Of a DNA stretch of 21,550 bases, positions 8,199 to 15,785 are shown piece by piece; positions within the stretch are counted from its first letter, which is position 1; each line of letters opens with the position of its first letter. Location: the NCBI GenBank assembly GCA_964601355.1, contig CAZRNB010000043.1, positions 1 to 21,550 of the forward strand. The letters run 5' to 3'. This DNA is from CAZRNB01 sp964601355. Lineage in GTDB: Bacteria > Planctomycetota > Phycisphaerae > Sedimentisphaerales > Anaerobacaceae. A model generated the notes under the pieces. The model saw only the letters and a program-made list of their open reading frames with translations. It had not been told where the DNA came from and did not search any database. A program made the position numbers and the translations under genes.

Positions 8199-8302
8199 CA
8201 GAAAATTAAATATCAAAAATAAAATATCAAAATTAAGGAATTCGTTGCCCCTTAAGGGCAACTCCACAATTTTGATTTTTACATTTTGATTTTTGAATTT
8301 TT
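8199..8302. repeat. A/T palindrome with GC hairpin core between archease and rtcB
   Basis: A-rich arms (AAAATATCAAAATT type) face T-rich arms (AATTTTGATTTTT type), and the centre is a perfect 7-bp hairpin, GTTGCCC (8244-8250) with GGGCAAC (8256-8262). It resembles the palindrome at 2776-2856 in layout. It may terminate or attenuate transcription between the two genes, or simply be a dispersed repeat. Confidence 0.6.
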
Positions 8303-8317
8303 TGCAGAAGGTGAAAA

Positions 8318-9748
8318 ATGGATATCAAGAAGCTAAAAAAACTTTCTGATTGTCAATGGTACATGGAGCCGGCGGGTAAAATGCAGGTGCCGGTCATTAT
8401 CTTCGCTGATGAAAAGCTCATAAAGGAAATGGATGAAAAGGTTCTTGAGCAGGCGTCGAATGTTGCCCGGCTGCCCGGCATTGTGCGGGCTTCGTATGCG
8501 ATGCCCGATGCCCACTGGGGCTATGGCTTTCCAATAGGTGGCGTCGCTGGTTTTGACCCGGATAAAGGCGGTATAATCTCCGCAGGAGGAGTGGGCTTCG
8601 ACATTTCCTGCGGCGTCCGCTCAATATGCACCGGCCTTACGTTCGATGATATTAAGCCTGTAAAGGAAAAGCTGGCAGACTATCTGGCCCGACGAATTCC
8701 AGCAGGCCTCGGCAGCAGAAGCAAACAGCTCTTATCAAGGCAGGAAATGGACGAGATGCTTATTGGAGGAGCACAATGGGCGGTCGAACAAGGCTTCGGA
8801 ACAGGAGATGACCTCCAGCGCATAGAGGAAAAAGGCCGAATGGCTGGAGTTGAGCCTAAATACGTCTCTGACCATGCAAAGGAACGCCAAAAAGACGAGG
8901 TCGGTACGCTCGGCTCCGGCAACCACTACATGGAAGTACAAAAAGTCTTGGAAATCTATGATGCTGATTGTGCTGAGGTTTTCGGTCTGCATTTAAATGA
9001 CATCGTTGTAAGCATCCACTGCGGCTCAAGGGGGCTTGGACATCAGATAGCGACTGATTTTCTGCCGAAGATGATTAAAACGGCTGCGAAAATGGGGATA
9101 GAGCTGCCGGAGAAGGAGCTTGCCTGTGCACCAATTAATTCTGACGTCGGCCGGCAGTATTTGGGAGCTATGAGATGCGGCGCTAACTGTGCGGTGGCAA
9201 ACCGCCAGGTTCTGACGCATTTAGTTAGGCAGGTTTTCAGCGAAGTCCTGCCGAAGAGCAATCTGCGTCTGCTCTATGATGTCTCTCACAATATCTGCAA
9301 GATCGAAGAGCATACCGTGGATGGAAGAACAATGAAGTTATACGTGCATCGTAAGGGCGCTACCCGTGCATTTGGGCCGGGTCATCCGTCGTTGCCGGCT
9401 GACTTAAAAAAAGTGGGTCAGCCCGTACTTATCGGCGGAACTATGGGAACGTCTTCTTACGTTTTGGCCGGCACAGAAAAAGGCATGTCACTTTCCTTTG
9501 GTTCCTGTTGTCACGGTGCCGGCAGAGCTATGAGCAGAACACAGGCTACTAAAAAATGGAACGGCAGGGATATTATAAGGGACCTTGCGCAAAAAGGTGT
9601 TATTATCCGGGGCGCATCGAATCGCGGCATAGCTGAAGAAGCGCCGGGCGCTTATAAAGACGTCAGCGAGGTCGTTGATGCCACCGATAAAGCTGAGCTG
9701 GCTAAGAAGGTGGCTAAACTTGAGCCTCTTATTTGCATTAAAGGATAA
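8318..9748 (+). CDS. rtcB: RtcB RNA-splicing ligase
   Basis: A 476-residue RtcB, a Mn2+- and GTP-dependent ligase that joins 2',3'-cyclic phosphate (or 3'-phosphate) ends to 5'-OH RNA ends during RNA repair or splicing. The metal and nucleotide ligands can be placed: Asp95 and Cys98 in GVGFDISCGVRS, Asn202-His203 in GSGNHY, His234 in IHCGSRG, His324 in SHNICK, and His399 in CCHGAGRAMSR as the guanylylated histidine. The first positions coincide with archaeal RtcB numbering, and the last two are shifted by about five. AGAAGGTG directly upstream of the ATG is a good ribosome binding site. The gene pairs with archease upstream. All residues needed for activity appear intact. Confidence 0.97.
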   Translation: MDIKKLKKLSDCQWYMEPAGKMQVPVIIFADEKLIKEMDEKVLEQASNVARLPGIVRASYAMPDAHWGYGFPIGGVAGFDPDKGGIISAGGVGFDISCGVRSICTGLTFDDIKPVKEKLADYLARRIPAGLGSRSKQLLSRQEMDEMLIGGAQWAVEQGFGTGDDLQRIEEKGRMAGVEPKYVSDHAKERQKDEVGTLGSGNHYMEVQKVLEIYDADCAEVFGLHLNDIVVSIHCGSRGLGHQIATDFLPKMIKTAAKMGIELPEKELACAPINSDVGRQYLGAMRCGANCAVANRQVLTHLVRQVFSEVLPKSNLRLLYDVSHNICKIEEHTVDGRTMKLYVHRKGATRAFGPGHPSLPADLKKVGQPVLIGGTMGTSSYVLAGTEKGMSLSFGSCCHGAGRAMSRTQATKKWNGRDIIRDLAQKGVIIRGASNRGIAEEAPGAYKDVSEVVDATDKAELAKKVAKLEPLICIKG

Positions 9749-9876
9749 GCACATTGCAGAAAAGCCTCGGTGATTTCTGAAATAATCATTGATTAAAAAA
9801 GCCGAGCTGATTATTTTAGCTTATAAGTTTGTGACAATATTTATGTGAAAACGGTTTGATTTGAAAGGGAGCATAG

Positions 9877-11193
9877 ATGAAGGCTTGTAATTCGCCTCTC
9901 ATTATCCTGGCAGGAATCTTTATTTTATACCCGACTTTAACGATTCATGCGGTTAGCCCTGTTGCACCGCTTGCGAAGATCACTGTCGAATCAGGAAATT
10001 ACACCCGAATCGACACACCCGTTTCAGTGGCTCTCGATGGAATAGTCCAGGACTCTAATCAGACTTGCCTAATACTGATCGAGATAAAAGGTTCTCAACG
10101 GCAAACTATCCCTTCGCAAATTGAAGCCGGCAATCCCAGGAAGCTATGGTGGGTTCTCAATGGTACAACAGCCACAGGAGAAAAACGCGTTTATGAGCTT
10201 GTTATCGGCGAGCCAATCTCTTCGACGAATTCGGGACATGCTGAAGTTGCCGGTATCAAAGCGATAAAGGACGATAAGGCTCTGGTGATTCAGAAAGATA
10301 GTAAGAATGTATTACAATATAATCATGCTATCGTGCCGGCGCCGAAAGATATGGGGAAAGTGCTGGAACAACGCAGGCCTTTATACGACCGCAGCGGTTT
10401 TATTCATCCGCTATGGTCGCCGAGCGGTTTGGTACTGACCGATATTCATCCCCCGGATCATATTCATCATTTCGGAATTTGGATGCCCTGGACGCATACG
10501 CAGTATGAGGGGAAACTCGTTGATTTCTGGAACGTCGGCGACGGGACGGGAACGGTGCGGTTCACAAAGTATCTTTCAACGACTGAAGGACCGGTTTATG
10601 GCGGCTTCCAGGCAGAGCAGGAACACGTGGCCAGAAAGACATCTGAAGGTGAGAAGGTCATACTAAAGGAGGTTTGGGATGTTAGGGTTTATAATGTTGG
10701 TGGGCCACAGAATAAATTTTGGCTCGTAGATTTCAAATCAACACAACGCTGCGTTGCAGAAAAGCCGCTGATTCAAGAGGAATATCGGTATGGCGGTTTG
10801 GGTTATCGCGCTACCCGTGAATGGAAAGGCGAAAACAGCAGTTACCTGACCAGCGAGGGCAAAACTCGCGAAAATGCTAATGGTACACGAGCGCGTTGGT
10901 GCGATACTGCCGGAGCCATAGAAGGTAAATGGACCGGTATCACGCATTACAGTCACCCGCAGAACTTTCGGCACCCGGAACCTATGCGTGTCTGGCCTGA
11001 GCCGGACAACTATATATTCTTTAATTTTTGCCCCTCGATATTGGGCGCGTGGGAGATGAAACCGGGCGAGGACTATGTGTTCCAATATCGCTGGTACGTG
11101 CACGAAGGCAAGATCAGCGTCGATGACACTGAGCGCATCTGGCACGACTACGCTGAACCGCCAATAGTCAAGCTCGAAAAGACAGCGCCGTAG
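9877..11193 (+). CDS. Secreted DUF6807 (PmoA-like) family protein
   Basis: A 438-residue exported protein. Residues 1-25 form a signal peptide (basic start, hydrophobic core, IHAVS cleavage area). From about residue 150 to the end it matches my recollection of the DUF6807 family (once called methane oxygenase PmoA, a misleading name): RRPLYDRSGFIHPLWSPSG, PPDHIHHFGIWMPWTH, a FWNVGDGTG segment, and late HYSHPQNFRHPEPMRVWP. The His-rich HIHHFG motif looks like a metal or sugar site. The family is abundant in Planctomycetota and often sits near glycan-degradation genes, but its activity is not established. AAAGGGAG lies about 5 nt before the ATG. No carbohydrate operon surrounds it. Confidence 0.8.
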   Translation: MKACNSPLIILAGIFILYPTLTIHAVSPVAPLAKITVESGNYTRIDTPVSVALDGIVQDSNQTCLILIEIKGSQRQTIPSQIEAGNPRKLWWVLNGTTATGEKRVYELVIGEPISSTNSGHAEVAGIKAIKDDKALVIQKDSKNVLQYNHAIVPAPKDMGKVLEQRRPLYDRSGFIHPLWSPSGLVLTDIHPPDHIHHFGIWMPWTHTQYEGKLVDFWNVGDGTGTVRFTKYLSTTEGPVYGGFQAEQEHVARKTSEGEKVILKEVWDVRVYNVGGPQNKFWLVDFKSTQRCVAEKPLIQEEYRYGGLGYRATREWKGENSSYLTSEGKTRENANGTRARWCDTAGAIEGKWTGITHYSHPQNFRHPEPMRVWPEPDNYIFFNFCPSILGAWEMKPGEDYVFQYRWYVHEGKISVDDTERIWHDYAEPPIVKLEKTAP

Positions 11194-11210
11194 GCTCTAT
11201 GTTATAGTCG

Positions 11211-11260
11211 GATGTGACAGAGCCACGACCTTCAGGGCCGCGACCGTAAGGGAGCGGTCA
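11211..11260. repeat. GC-rich short repeat before the glycosylase gene
   Basis: The gap before the glycosylase gene contains GCCACGACC followed by GCGACCG, and a small hairpin GACCG/CGGTC around TAAGGGAG. The near-duplicate ACGACC and GCGACCG wording is typical of degenerate dispersed repeats. There is no T tract to make it a terminator. Confidence 0.35.
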
Positions 11261-11269
11261 ATAGAAGTT

Positions 11270-11947
11270 GTGATTAATGTTGTGATAAGCCAGACACTGA
11301 ATGATATTTACCAGTTACTTTTTAAACGTTTTGGCCCTCAGCATTGGTGGCCTGGTGACACCCAGTTTGAGATAATCACCGGCGCAATCTTGACGCAAAA
11401 TACTAACTGGACTAACGTCGAAAAAGCGATAGCAAATCTTAAAGCTGCTGAGTTTCTAAATCCTGAAAAACTTTATTATCTCGAAACCTCAAAACTCGCC
11501 GAGCTTATTCGGCCGGCGGGCTATTACAATATCAAGGCTAAGAGACTGAAGAGCTTTATAAACTGGCTCTTTGAGAATTACGACGGTAAATTGTCAAATC
11601 TCGAAAGTCTTGATACAGAACGATTGCGCACCGAGCTTTTAGCGATAAAGGGCGTCGGCTGCGAGACAGCCGATTCGATCCTGCTTTACGCTTTTGATAG
11701 ACCCATATTCGTTGTTGACGCTTACACCGCACGGGTTGCCATTCGGCACAGACTAATCGAGCCGTATGTGGATTATGAGCAGTTGCAGGAATTATTTCAG
11801 TCGAATCTGCCTGATGATGTGCAGCTTTTCAACGAGTACCATGCGCTGTTAGTGAGGGCCGGCAAGGAATTTTGCAGGCCGAAGGCCCAATGTCCCGGCT
11901 GTCCCCTCGAAAAGCTGTTGCACACATTGGATATAGAAAATTTTTAA
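11270..11947 (+). CDS. Endonuclease III-like HhH-GPD DNA glycosylase
   Basis: A 225-residue base-excision repair glycosylase of the HhH-GPD superfamily. The helix-hairpin-helix LLAIKGVGCETADSILL is followed by FVVDAYTARV, whose Asp is the conserved catalytic residue. In E. coli Nth the residues after GVG are Arg-Lys and that Lys gives AP-lyase activity; here they are Cys-Glu, which points to a monofunctional glycosylase of the MagIII/HP0602 type. The C-terminal cluster region has only three cysteines (C-x5-C-x2-C) instead of the four of a 4Fe-4S loop. The start is GTG 11270, with GTG 11282 as an alternative; the ribosome binding site is weak. prmC follows after 18 bp. Confidence 0.85.
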   Translation: MINVVISQTLNDIYQLLFKRFGPQHWWPGDTQFEIITGAILTQNTNWTNVEKAIANLKAAEFLNPEKLYYLETSKLAELIRPAGYYNIKAKRLKSFINWLFENYDGKLSNLESLDTERLRTELLAIKGVGCETADSILLYAFDRPIFVVDAYTARVAIRHRLIEPYVDYEQLQELFQSNLPDDVQLFNEYHALLVRAGKEFCRPKAQCPGCPLEKLLHTLDIENF

Positions 11948-11965
11948 CTGCCTGGTAATAATGTT

Positions 11966-12907
11966 ATGGACACCTGGACGATACAAAAACTTCTAAATTG
12001 GGTTATCGAATACTTTACGAACAAGGGCATCGATTTCCCGCGTCTAAACGCTGAAATTCTGCTTTCATACGTATTGGATTTGAAACGCATTGAACTTTAT
12101 ACTCAATTCGATAAACTTGTCTCCAGAGAGCAATTGGACAAGCTGCGCGATTTAGTAAAACGAGCCGGCGAGCATGAGCCAGTTGCATACCTTACCGGCA
12201 AGACCGAATTTTATTCACTCCAGTTCGAGATAAGTCCTGATTGCATGATTCCTCGGCCAGAGACTGAATTACTTGTGGAACGCTCTGTCGAGTTTTTGCG
12301 AAAACGCCCCATTAGAAATTCTACGATGTACGAAATAAAACAAAAAGGAGAGATTTCTAACGGGGCAAGCTCCGGCGCTCAATTTGTCTGCGATTTGTGC
12401 ACCGGCTGCGGCTGCATCGCCGTGGCGATAGCCAAAAACTTTCCTCATGCAAGAATAATAGCAACGGATATATCAGACGCCGCCCTTCGCGTCGCTGCCG
12501 CTAACGTTGAAAAGTACCAGCTTAAGAATAGAATCAAACTTTTACAAGGGGACTTATTTGAGCCTATTATGCCGCAATTAGATGTGGATAAATTTGATTT
12601 GATTGTGTGTAATCCGCCTTATGTAAGTAGAGCCGAGTTTGAAAAGCTCGACAAAAATGTAAAAGATTATGAGCCGAGGGTAGCACTTTTGGCAGGAGAA
12701 GATGGCCTCGATATTTATCGGCGGATTTTTGAGAAGGTGGACCAATTTCTAAAATCCGACGCTGCATTGATGCTGGAGATTGGTTACACACAGGGACAGG
12801 CGGTTAAAGAAATGCTCGAACAAACCAGTATCTTTGCTGATATAAAAGTCGAAAAGGATTTCAACAAGAACGACCGCATCGTAATCGCAAGAAAGGCATC
12901 ATCCTGA
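11966..12907 (+). CDS. prmC: Peptide chain release factor N5-glutamine methyltransferase
   Basis: A 313-residue PrmC, which uses S-adenosylmethionine to methylate the GGQ glutamine of release factors. It has the helical N-terminal domain (PVAYLTGKTEFYSLQFEISP, then IPRPETELLVE), the SAM-binding motif VCDLCTGCGCIAVAIA and the catalytic NPPY motif in VCNPPYVSR. It is about 35 residues longer than E. coli PrmC. Much of the excess (about residues 105-140, between IPRPETE and motif I) is a low-similarity insert partly encoded by a palindromic repeat. The last 9 bp overlap the end of the convergent minus-strand gene. It is probably co-transcribed with the glycosylase gene just upstream. Confidence 0.95.
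   Translation: MDTWTIQKLLNWVIEYFTNKGIDFPRLNAEILLSYVLDLKRIELYTQFDKLVSREQLDKLRDLVKRAGEHEPVAYLTGKTEFYSLQFEISPDCMIPRPETELLVERSVEFLRKRPIRNSTMYEIKQKGEISNGASSGAQFVCDLCTGCGCIAVAIAKNFPHARIIATDISDAALRVAAANVEKYQLKNRIKLLQGDLFEPIMPQLDVDKFDLIVCNPPYVSRAEFEKLDKNVKDYEPRVALLAGEDGLDIYRRIFEKVDQFLKSDAALMLEIGYTQGQAVKEMLEQTSIFADIKVEKDFNKNDRIVIARKASS
12306..12366. repeat. In-frame palindromic element inside prmC
   Basis: The arms GCCCCATTAGAAAT (12306-12319) and ATTTCTAACGGGGC (12353-12366) pair over 14 bp with a single G-T wobble. The 33-nt loop is A-rich. The element keeps the prmC frame and encodes about 20 residues in the linker between the N-terminal and methyltransferase domains. Confidence 0.7.
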
Positions 12908-13159
12908 TTTAGCTGAGGAATCGATGTTTTTGCCGACCTTCAACTCCTGACGCAAGAGATGAACTTCTTCAGCCAGTTTACCTATCTCCATTCGGATAAG
13001 TTTCTGCTCTTTGCCGGCGGTCAAGAAATATCGCGACAAGCGAATCAAACAGATAATTACCAGAGCAAATATGAATACGTAAGCGGCCAGTAAAATGGGT
13101 GCAATGTAATTTATCAGAATAGGTCTTTCTGAACCTATTGCCAAAATATTATGAATCAT
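12899..13159 (-). CDS. Small single-pass membrane protein with coiled coil
   Basis: An 86-residue minus-strand protein of unknown function. Residues about 17-46 form one long hydrophobic transmembrane segment, followed by a charged amphipathic helix (about 50-76, with Leu/Ile spacing suited to a short coiled coil). The tail is Lys/Ser-rich. Its ATG overlaps the stop of the HTH gene upstream by 4 bp (ATGA), which implies translational coupling. GGAAAG lies a few bases before the ATG. Its 3' end overlaps prmC by 9 bp on the opposite strand. I do not recognise the family. Confidence 0.62.
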   Translation of the reverse strand: MIHNILAIGSERPILINYIAPILLAAYVFIFALVIICLIRLSRYFLTAGKEQKLIRMEIGKLAEEVHLLRQELKVGKNIDSSAKSG

Positions 13160-13359
13160 TTCTCTTTCCTTTCTTTGATTGTCTTTGGCTCGACCTTTTT
13201 AGACAATAACCAAGCGTCAACATCAGCCCGGTCAAATTTAATATTCTTGGCGCTTATGCGGATATACGGCGGACAATCACCGCTGGCGATGTATTTATAA
13301 ATTGTGCGTTTCGAATCGCCTAAATAAACCGCCAAATCTTCTATCGACATCAACTGCAT
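13156..13359 (-). CDS. AlpA/excisionase-type helix-turn-helix protein
   Basis: A 67-residue DNA-binding protein of the winged HTH_17 (AlpA/Xis) type. LMSIEDLAVYLGDSKRTIYK is the HTH core, and YIRISAKNIKFDRADVDAWL is the typical wing and terminal helix. Such proteins act as small regulators or recombination-directionality factors. No integrase is visible, so a regulatory role is more likely. The gene overlaps the downstream membrane-protein gene by 4 bp. The start at ATG 13359 has GAGG 11 nt upstream; an internal ATG (residue 4) is an alternative. Three 10-bp direct repeats lie 27-56 bp upstream and could be its own operator. Confidence 0.8.
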   Translation of the reverse strand: MQLMSIEDLAVYLGDSKRTIYKYIASGDCPPYIRISAKNIKFDRADVDAWLLSKKVEPKTIKERKEK

Positions 13360-13385
13360 AGGTCAATATCCTCAACTATATGTAG

Positions 13386-13415
13386 TAATATGACATAATA
13401 TGCGCAATAATGCAA
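13386..13415. promoter_or_regulatory. Three 10-bp iterons upstream of the AlpA-like gene
   Basis: TAATATGACA, TAATATGCGC and AATAATGCAA follow one another with exact 10-bp phasing, about one helical turn. They lie just upstream of the minus-strand HTH gene, so they may be an operator for cooperative binding. Confidence 0.45.
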
Positions 13416-13852
13416 CAAAAATCTGAAAAAAATTTGAGGCTATTTTTAAAGTTGCTGCGCTTATAAGTGAAAAGCTATGTGCTGTTTCCTTTAAAAATCT
13501 TGCATTTTTACAGCTATACGGGTAATATACCTTCGTCAATACGGAGACCATCGGCAATGAAAGGAGGCTCAGCAATCTCAAGGTGGGTAGTTTTAACTGC
13601 ACTTTTTAGCAGGGTAGTGCTATCAAACTTTTTTTATAAGTGCAGTATTTCTTATTATATATTATCGGCCCACAAACAATATTTCAGCCAATCTGTTCCA
13701 CCGTACGAACTTAACGTCGGTATCGTGTCACATTTGGATTCTCATAATTCATTGTACATATTAAGAATGCCCGTCACCGACTGTTTGAACCATTCAAAAT
13801 TTGCAAAAATAGCAAGGGACTTCGAGCAGGTTAACATGAAAGGAGCTGATCA
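13416..13852. other. Intergenic region upstream of csgE, probably non-coding
   Basis: This gap separates the minus-strand HTH gene from csgE. A plus-strand open frame (13467-13856) has poor protein character and no ribosome binding site, and I treat it as spurious. On the minus strand, 13514 to about 13630 reads as a protein-like peptide ending at a stop, with no usable start; it may be the tail of a lost gene. The csgE promoter should be here, but I see no convincing -35/-10 pair. Confidence 0.4.
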
Positions 13853-14449
13853 ATGAGAAGATACTGTATGGTCTCGGTATTAATATTTATTATAGGTTGT
13901 TCACTTTCTAACCATGCTGTCAGAGTAGAACAAGAAAAAACAAGGGAGAAAGAACCAGCAGAAATTGCGGGTCAAAAGCAAAAAGTTCCGAAAATCAAAG
14001 AAAAAACAGTAAGACCTGAAGAAGGAACATCAGTGAAAGAAATTACCACCAGGCAAAAAGATGCAAAACCCCAGGAACCTTCAGCGGCAGAACAAAAAAT
14101 AGCGAAGGCAGAAGAAGAACTAATGCAAGAAATAGCCGGCTTAATTATTGAAGAGACCATGACTAAGATTGGCTATGAGTTTTACGAATACTTCTATCTT
14201 CAGTGGAAGCCCCCACAAGAAGTACGTAAGCATTACAACATCTTGATTACAGAAAAAGCTGGCTCAACATGGGGGAGTTTGGTTGAGGTTAATGTCGGAG
14301 AGACCACAGTTTGGAGCAGCATGATTAAACCCGGCTCCGAAGAGATTGAGGAGGCAGCCAAACAGGCCGTCGAAGCAGCTAAAGAGTATCTAAATAACTA
14401 CGAGAAACAGCAACCTCAGACTGAGGACATGGCGGGAAGCGGCATATAA
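13853..14449 (+). CDS. csgE: Curli assembly factor CsgE, lipoprotein form
   Basis: A 198-residue protein with a C-terminal CsgE domain (about 96-183). CsgE is the periplasmic adaptor that binds CsgG and confers secretion specificity for curlin subunits. Matches to E. coli CsgE include IGYEFYEYF (IGHDFYRAF), a NILITEK block (LTINERP) and STWGSLVEVNV (ARWGSWITITV). Unlike E. coli CsgE, which is about 129 residues and soluble, this one begins with a lipoprotein signal ending IIGC (Cys16) and has a Lys/Glu-rich linker of about 75 residues (22-95). AAAGGAG lies 7 nt before the ATG. csgF and csgG follow downstream, which supports the assignment. The remaining uncertainty is whether the linker is a membrane tether. 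Confidence 0.85.
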   Translation: MRRYCMVSVLIFIIGCSLSNHAVRVEQEKTREKEPAEIAGQKQKVPKIKEKTVRPEEGTSVKEITTRQKDAKPQEPSAAEQKIAKAEEELMQEIAGLIIEETMTKIGYEFYEYFYLQWKPPQEVRKHYNILITEKAGSTWGSLVEVNVGETTVWSSMIKPGSEEIEEAAKQAVEAAKEYLNNYEKQQPQTEDMAGSGI

Positions 14450-14751
14450 AAACACCTTATATTCCGTATCAAGATAAAGTGATTTCCTTCAATAAACTAT
14501 TATGGTTTTCCTTGTCATCAAAATTAACGAATTGACTTGCAGCAGCGGGAATTTAAACTTCTTGATATTATTGATTATGACAACCCGGAAAACTAAAAAC
14601 AGGCCCTTACGCGTATAACGAATGATGTTAAAATTAGCGAGCTTTAAAACAGATTCGCCGATTGTGACAATAAACAATACCCTCTTGAGGTCTGAGAGGA
14701 GCTAAAAAATACGGTTGGTTTGGACCGGTCAGCCTGCTGGGAGATAAACTG
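14450..14751. other. Gap between csgE and the LuxR-type gene
   Basis: This AT-rich gap shows no convincing gene. A possible promoter is TTGACT (about 14533-14538) with TAAACT 16 bp downstream, a weak match. I see no terminator hairpin after csgE, so read-through into the regulator gene is possible. Confidence 0.3.
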
Positions 14752-15138
14752 ATGCCAAGGAAGGCGGTCAGAACAGCTATTTTCTCAGGTTATCAAGAGC
14801 AAATAAAAAATCATAGTGACATAAATCGCCTGAATATAGAAAGCGGCTCTAAAAGCGAGCTTTTTTCTGCTTCTGAATGGCTGGAGATTGTCAATGAATT
14901 ACGTGTTTCTCCAAGACAGGCTGAAGTTATCTGGCAGTTGCTCCAAGGACGTTCGGATAAACAGATTGCACGACAGCTCGGCCTATCTGTAGGAACAGTT
15001 CGGACCCATTTAGACAGACTCTTTCTGCGATTTGGCCTGCAGGATCGGTCTGAGCTTATTCTTCATGTCTTTCATCGTTTACGCCGGAAATGCCGGCTCA
15101 TTCGATGTCCCCTATTTAACTTACACGAAACCGCTTAG
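14752..15138 (+). CDS. LuxR/GerE-type helix-turn-helix regulator (CsgD-like position)
   Basis: A 128-residue transcription regulator whose only recognisable domain is the C-terminal GerE/LuxR HTH (about 50-110). The motifs are LRVSPRQAEVIWQLLQGRSD, KQIARQLGLSVGTVRTHLDRL and a FGLQDRSELI end. The N-terminal 45 residues are short and polar, so there is no receiver or ligand domain. It sits between csgE and csgF, and CsgD, the master curli activator of E. coli, is also a LuxR-type protein, so control of this locus is a reasonable inference. CsgD has a receiver-like N-domain and this does not. GGGAG lies 8 nt before the ATG. Confidence 0.85.
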   Translation: MPRKAVRTAIFSGYQEQIKNHSDINRLNIESGSKSELFSASEWLEIVNELRVSPRQAEVIWQLLQGRSDKQIARQLGLSVGTVRTHLDRLFLRFGLQDRSELILHVFHRLRRKCRLIRCPLFNLHETA

Positions 15139-15330
15139 GTACAATTGCAGCCTTGACCACGTTCAGAATCGTTGTTACCGTCCCACTTACTAAGTTGATT
15201 TGCTGTTAAAATTTTCCTCTATGGAATATATGCAACAATCAGAATGGATAAAACTGTACTAAATAATAAAAGCTCAACGTCATTTACAGCTTTTAGCCAG
15301 ACGTGACTTAGTTAAGAAAGGACAAAGCAA

Positions 15331-15762
15331 ATGAAAAAAAGATTAAAGATGTATGTTTTCTATGGTATCCTTTGCTGCTTGTATTTGTCGATAGCGGAAA
15401 TGGCCGCTGCTACTGAATTGATTTGGACGCCAATCAATCCGTCTTTTGGGGGCTTAGCATATAATGCTGATTGGCTGCTGGCTTCAGCGAACGCCCAGAA
15501 CAAATACTCAGAGAAGTCCCAATCCACAAATACGGTCGGAGATATGATACAAGACTTTAAAACCGGTGTGCAGAGGCAGGTGCTCAGCAGACTGGCTGAC
15601 AGGATTGTAAGCACAGCATTTGGTGAAGAAGGCCTTGAGCAGGGCCATTACAATTTAGGCGATTTTACCGTTGATGTCGGCGCCGATGTCAGCGGCATTA
15701 ATGTCGTTCTAAAAAATGCCGTAACAGGAAGCCAAACAACTTTACAAGTTCCTTACTATTGA
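15331..15762 (+). CDS. csgF: Curli assembly factor CsgF
   Basis: A 143-residue CsgF, the secreted accessory protein that plugs into the CsgG pore and couples it to nucleation at the cell surface. Residues 1-27 form a signal peptide ending in MAAA. The mature N-terminus TELIWTPINPSFGG, then ASANAQNKYSEKS, matches E. coli CsgF (FRNPNFGG ... SAQAQNSYKDPS); this is the segment that inserts into CsgG. The C-terminal part (YNLGDFTVDV ... VTGSQTTLQVP) matches the conserved beta-sheet region. AGAAAGGA lies 8 nt before the ATG. csgG begins about 24 bp after the stop, so the two are translated from one message. Confidence 0.93.
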   Translation: MKKRLKMYVFYGILCCLYLSIAEMAAATELIWTPINPSFGGLAYNADWLLASANAQNKYSEKSQSTNTVGDMIQDFKTGVQRQVLSRLADRIVSTAFGEEGLEQGHYNLGDFTVDVGADVSGINVVLKNAVTGSQTTLQVPYY

Positions 15763-15785
15763 GAATTACTAAAAGGCCGTTGGAG

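Noticed and set aside
9844..9860. LacI-type operator (TGAAAACGGTTTGA) before the DUF6807 gene
   Set aside because: Only partly symmetric and no LacI-family gene nearby. Could be chance.
11140..11155. TGGCACGACTACGCT as a sigma54 site
   Set aside because: Wrong spacing (9 nt) and inside the DUF6807 coding region.
13467..13856. A 129-codon plus-strand open frame before csgE
   Set aside because: No ribosome binding site, composition unlike a folded protein, and it runs over the csgE SD and start. Likely chance in AT-rich DNA.
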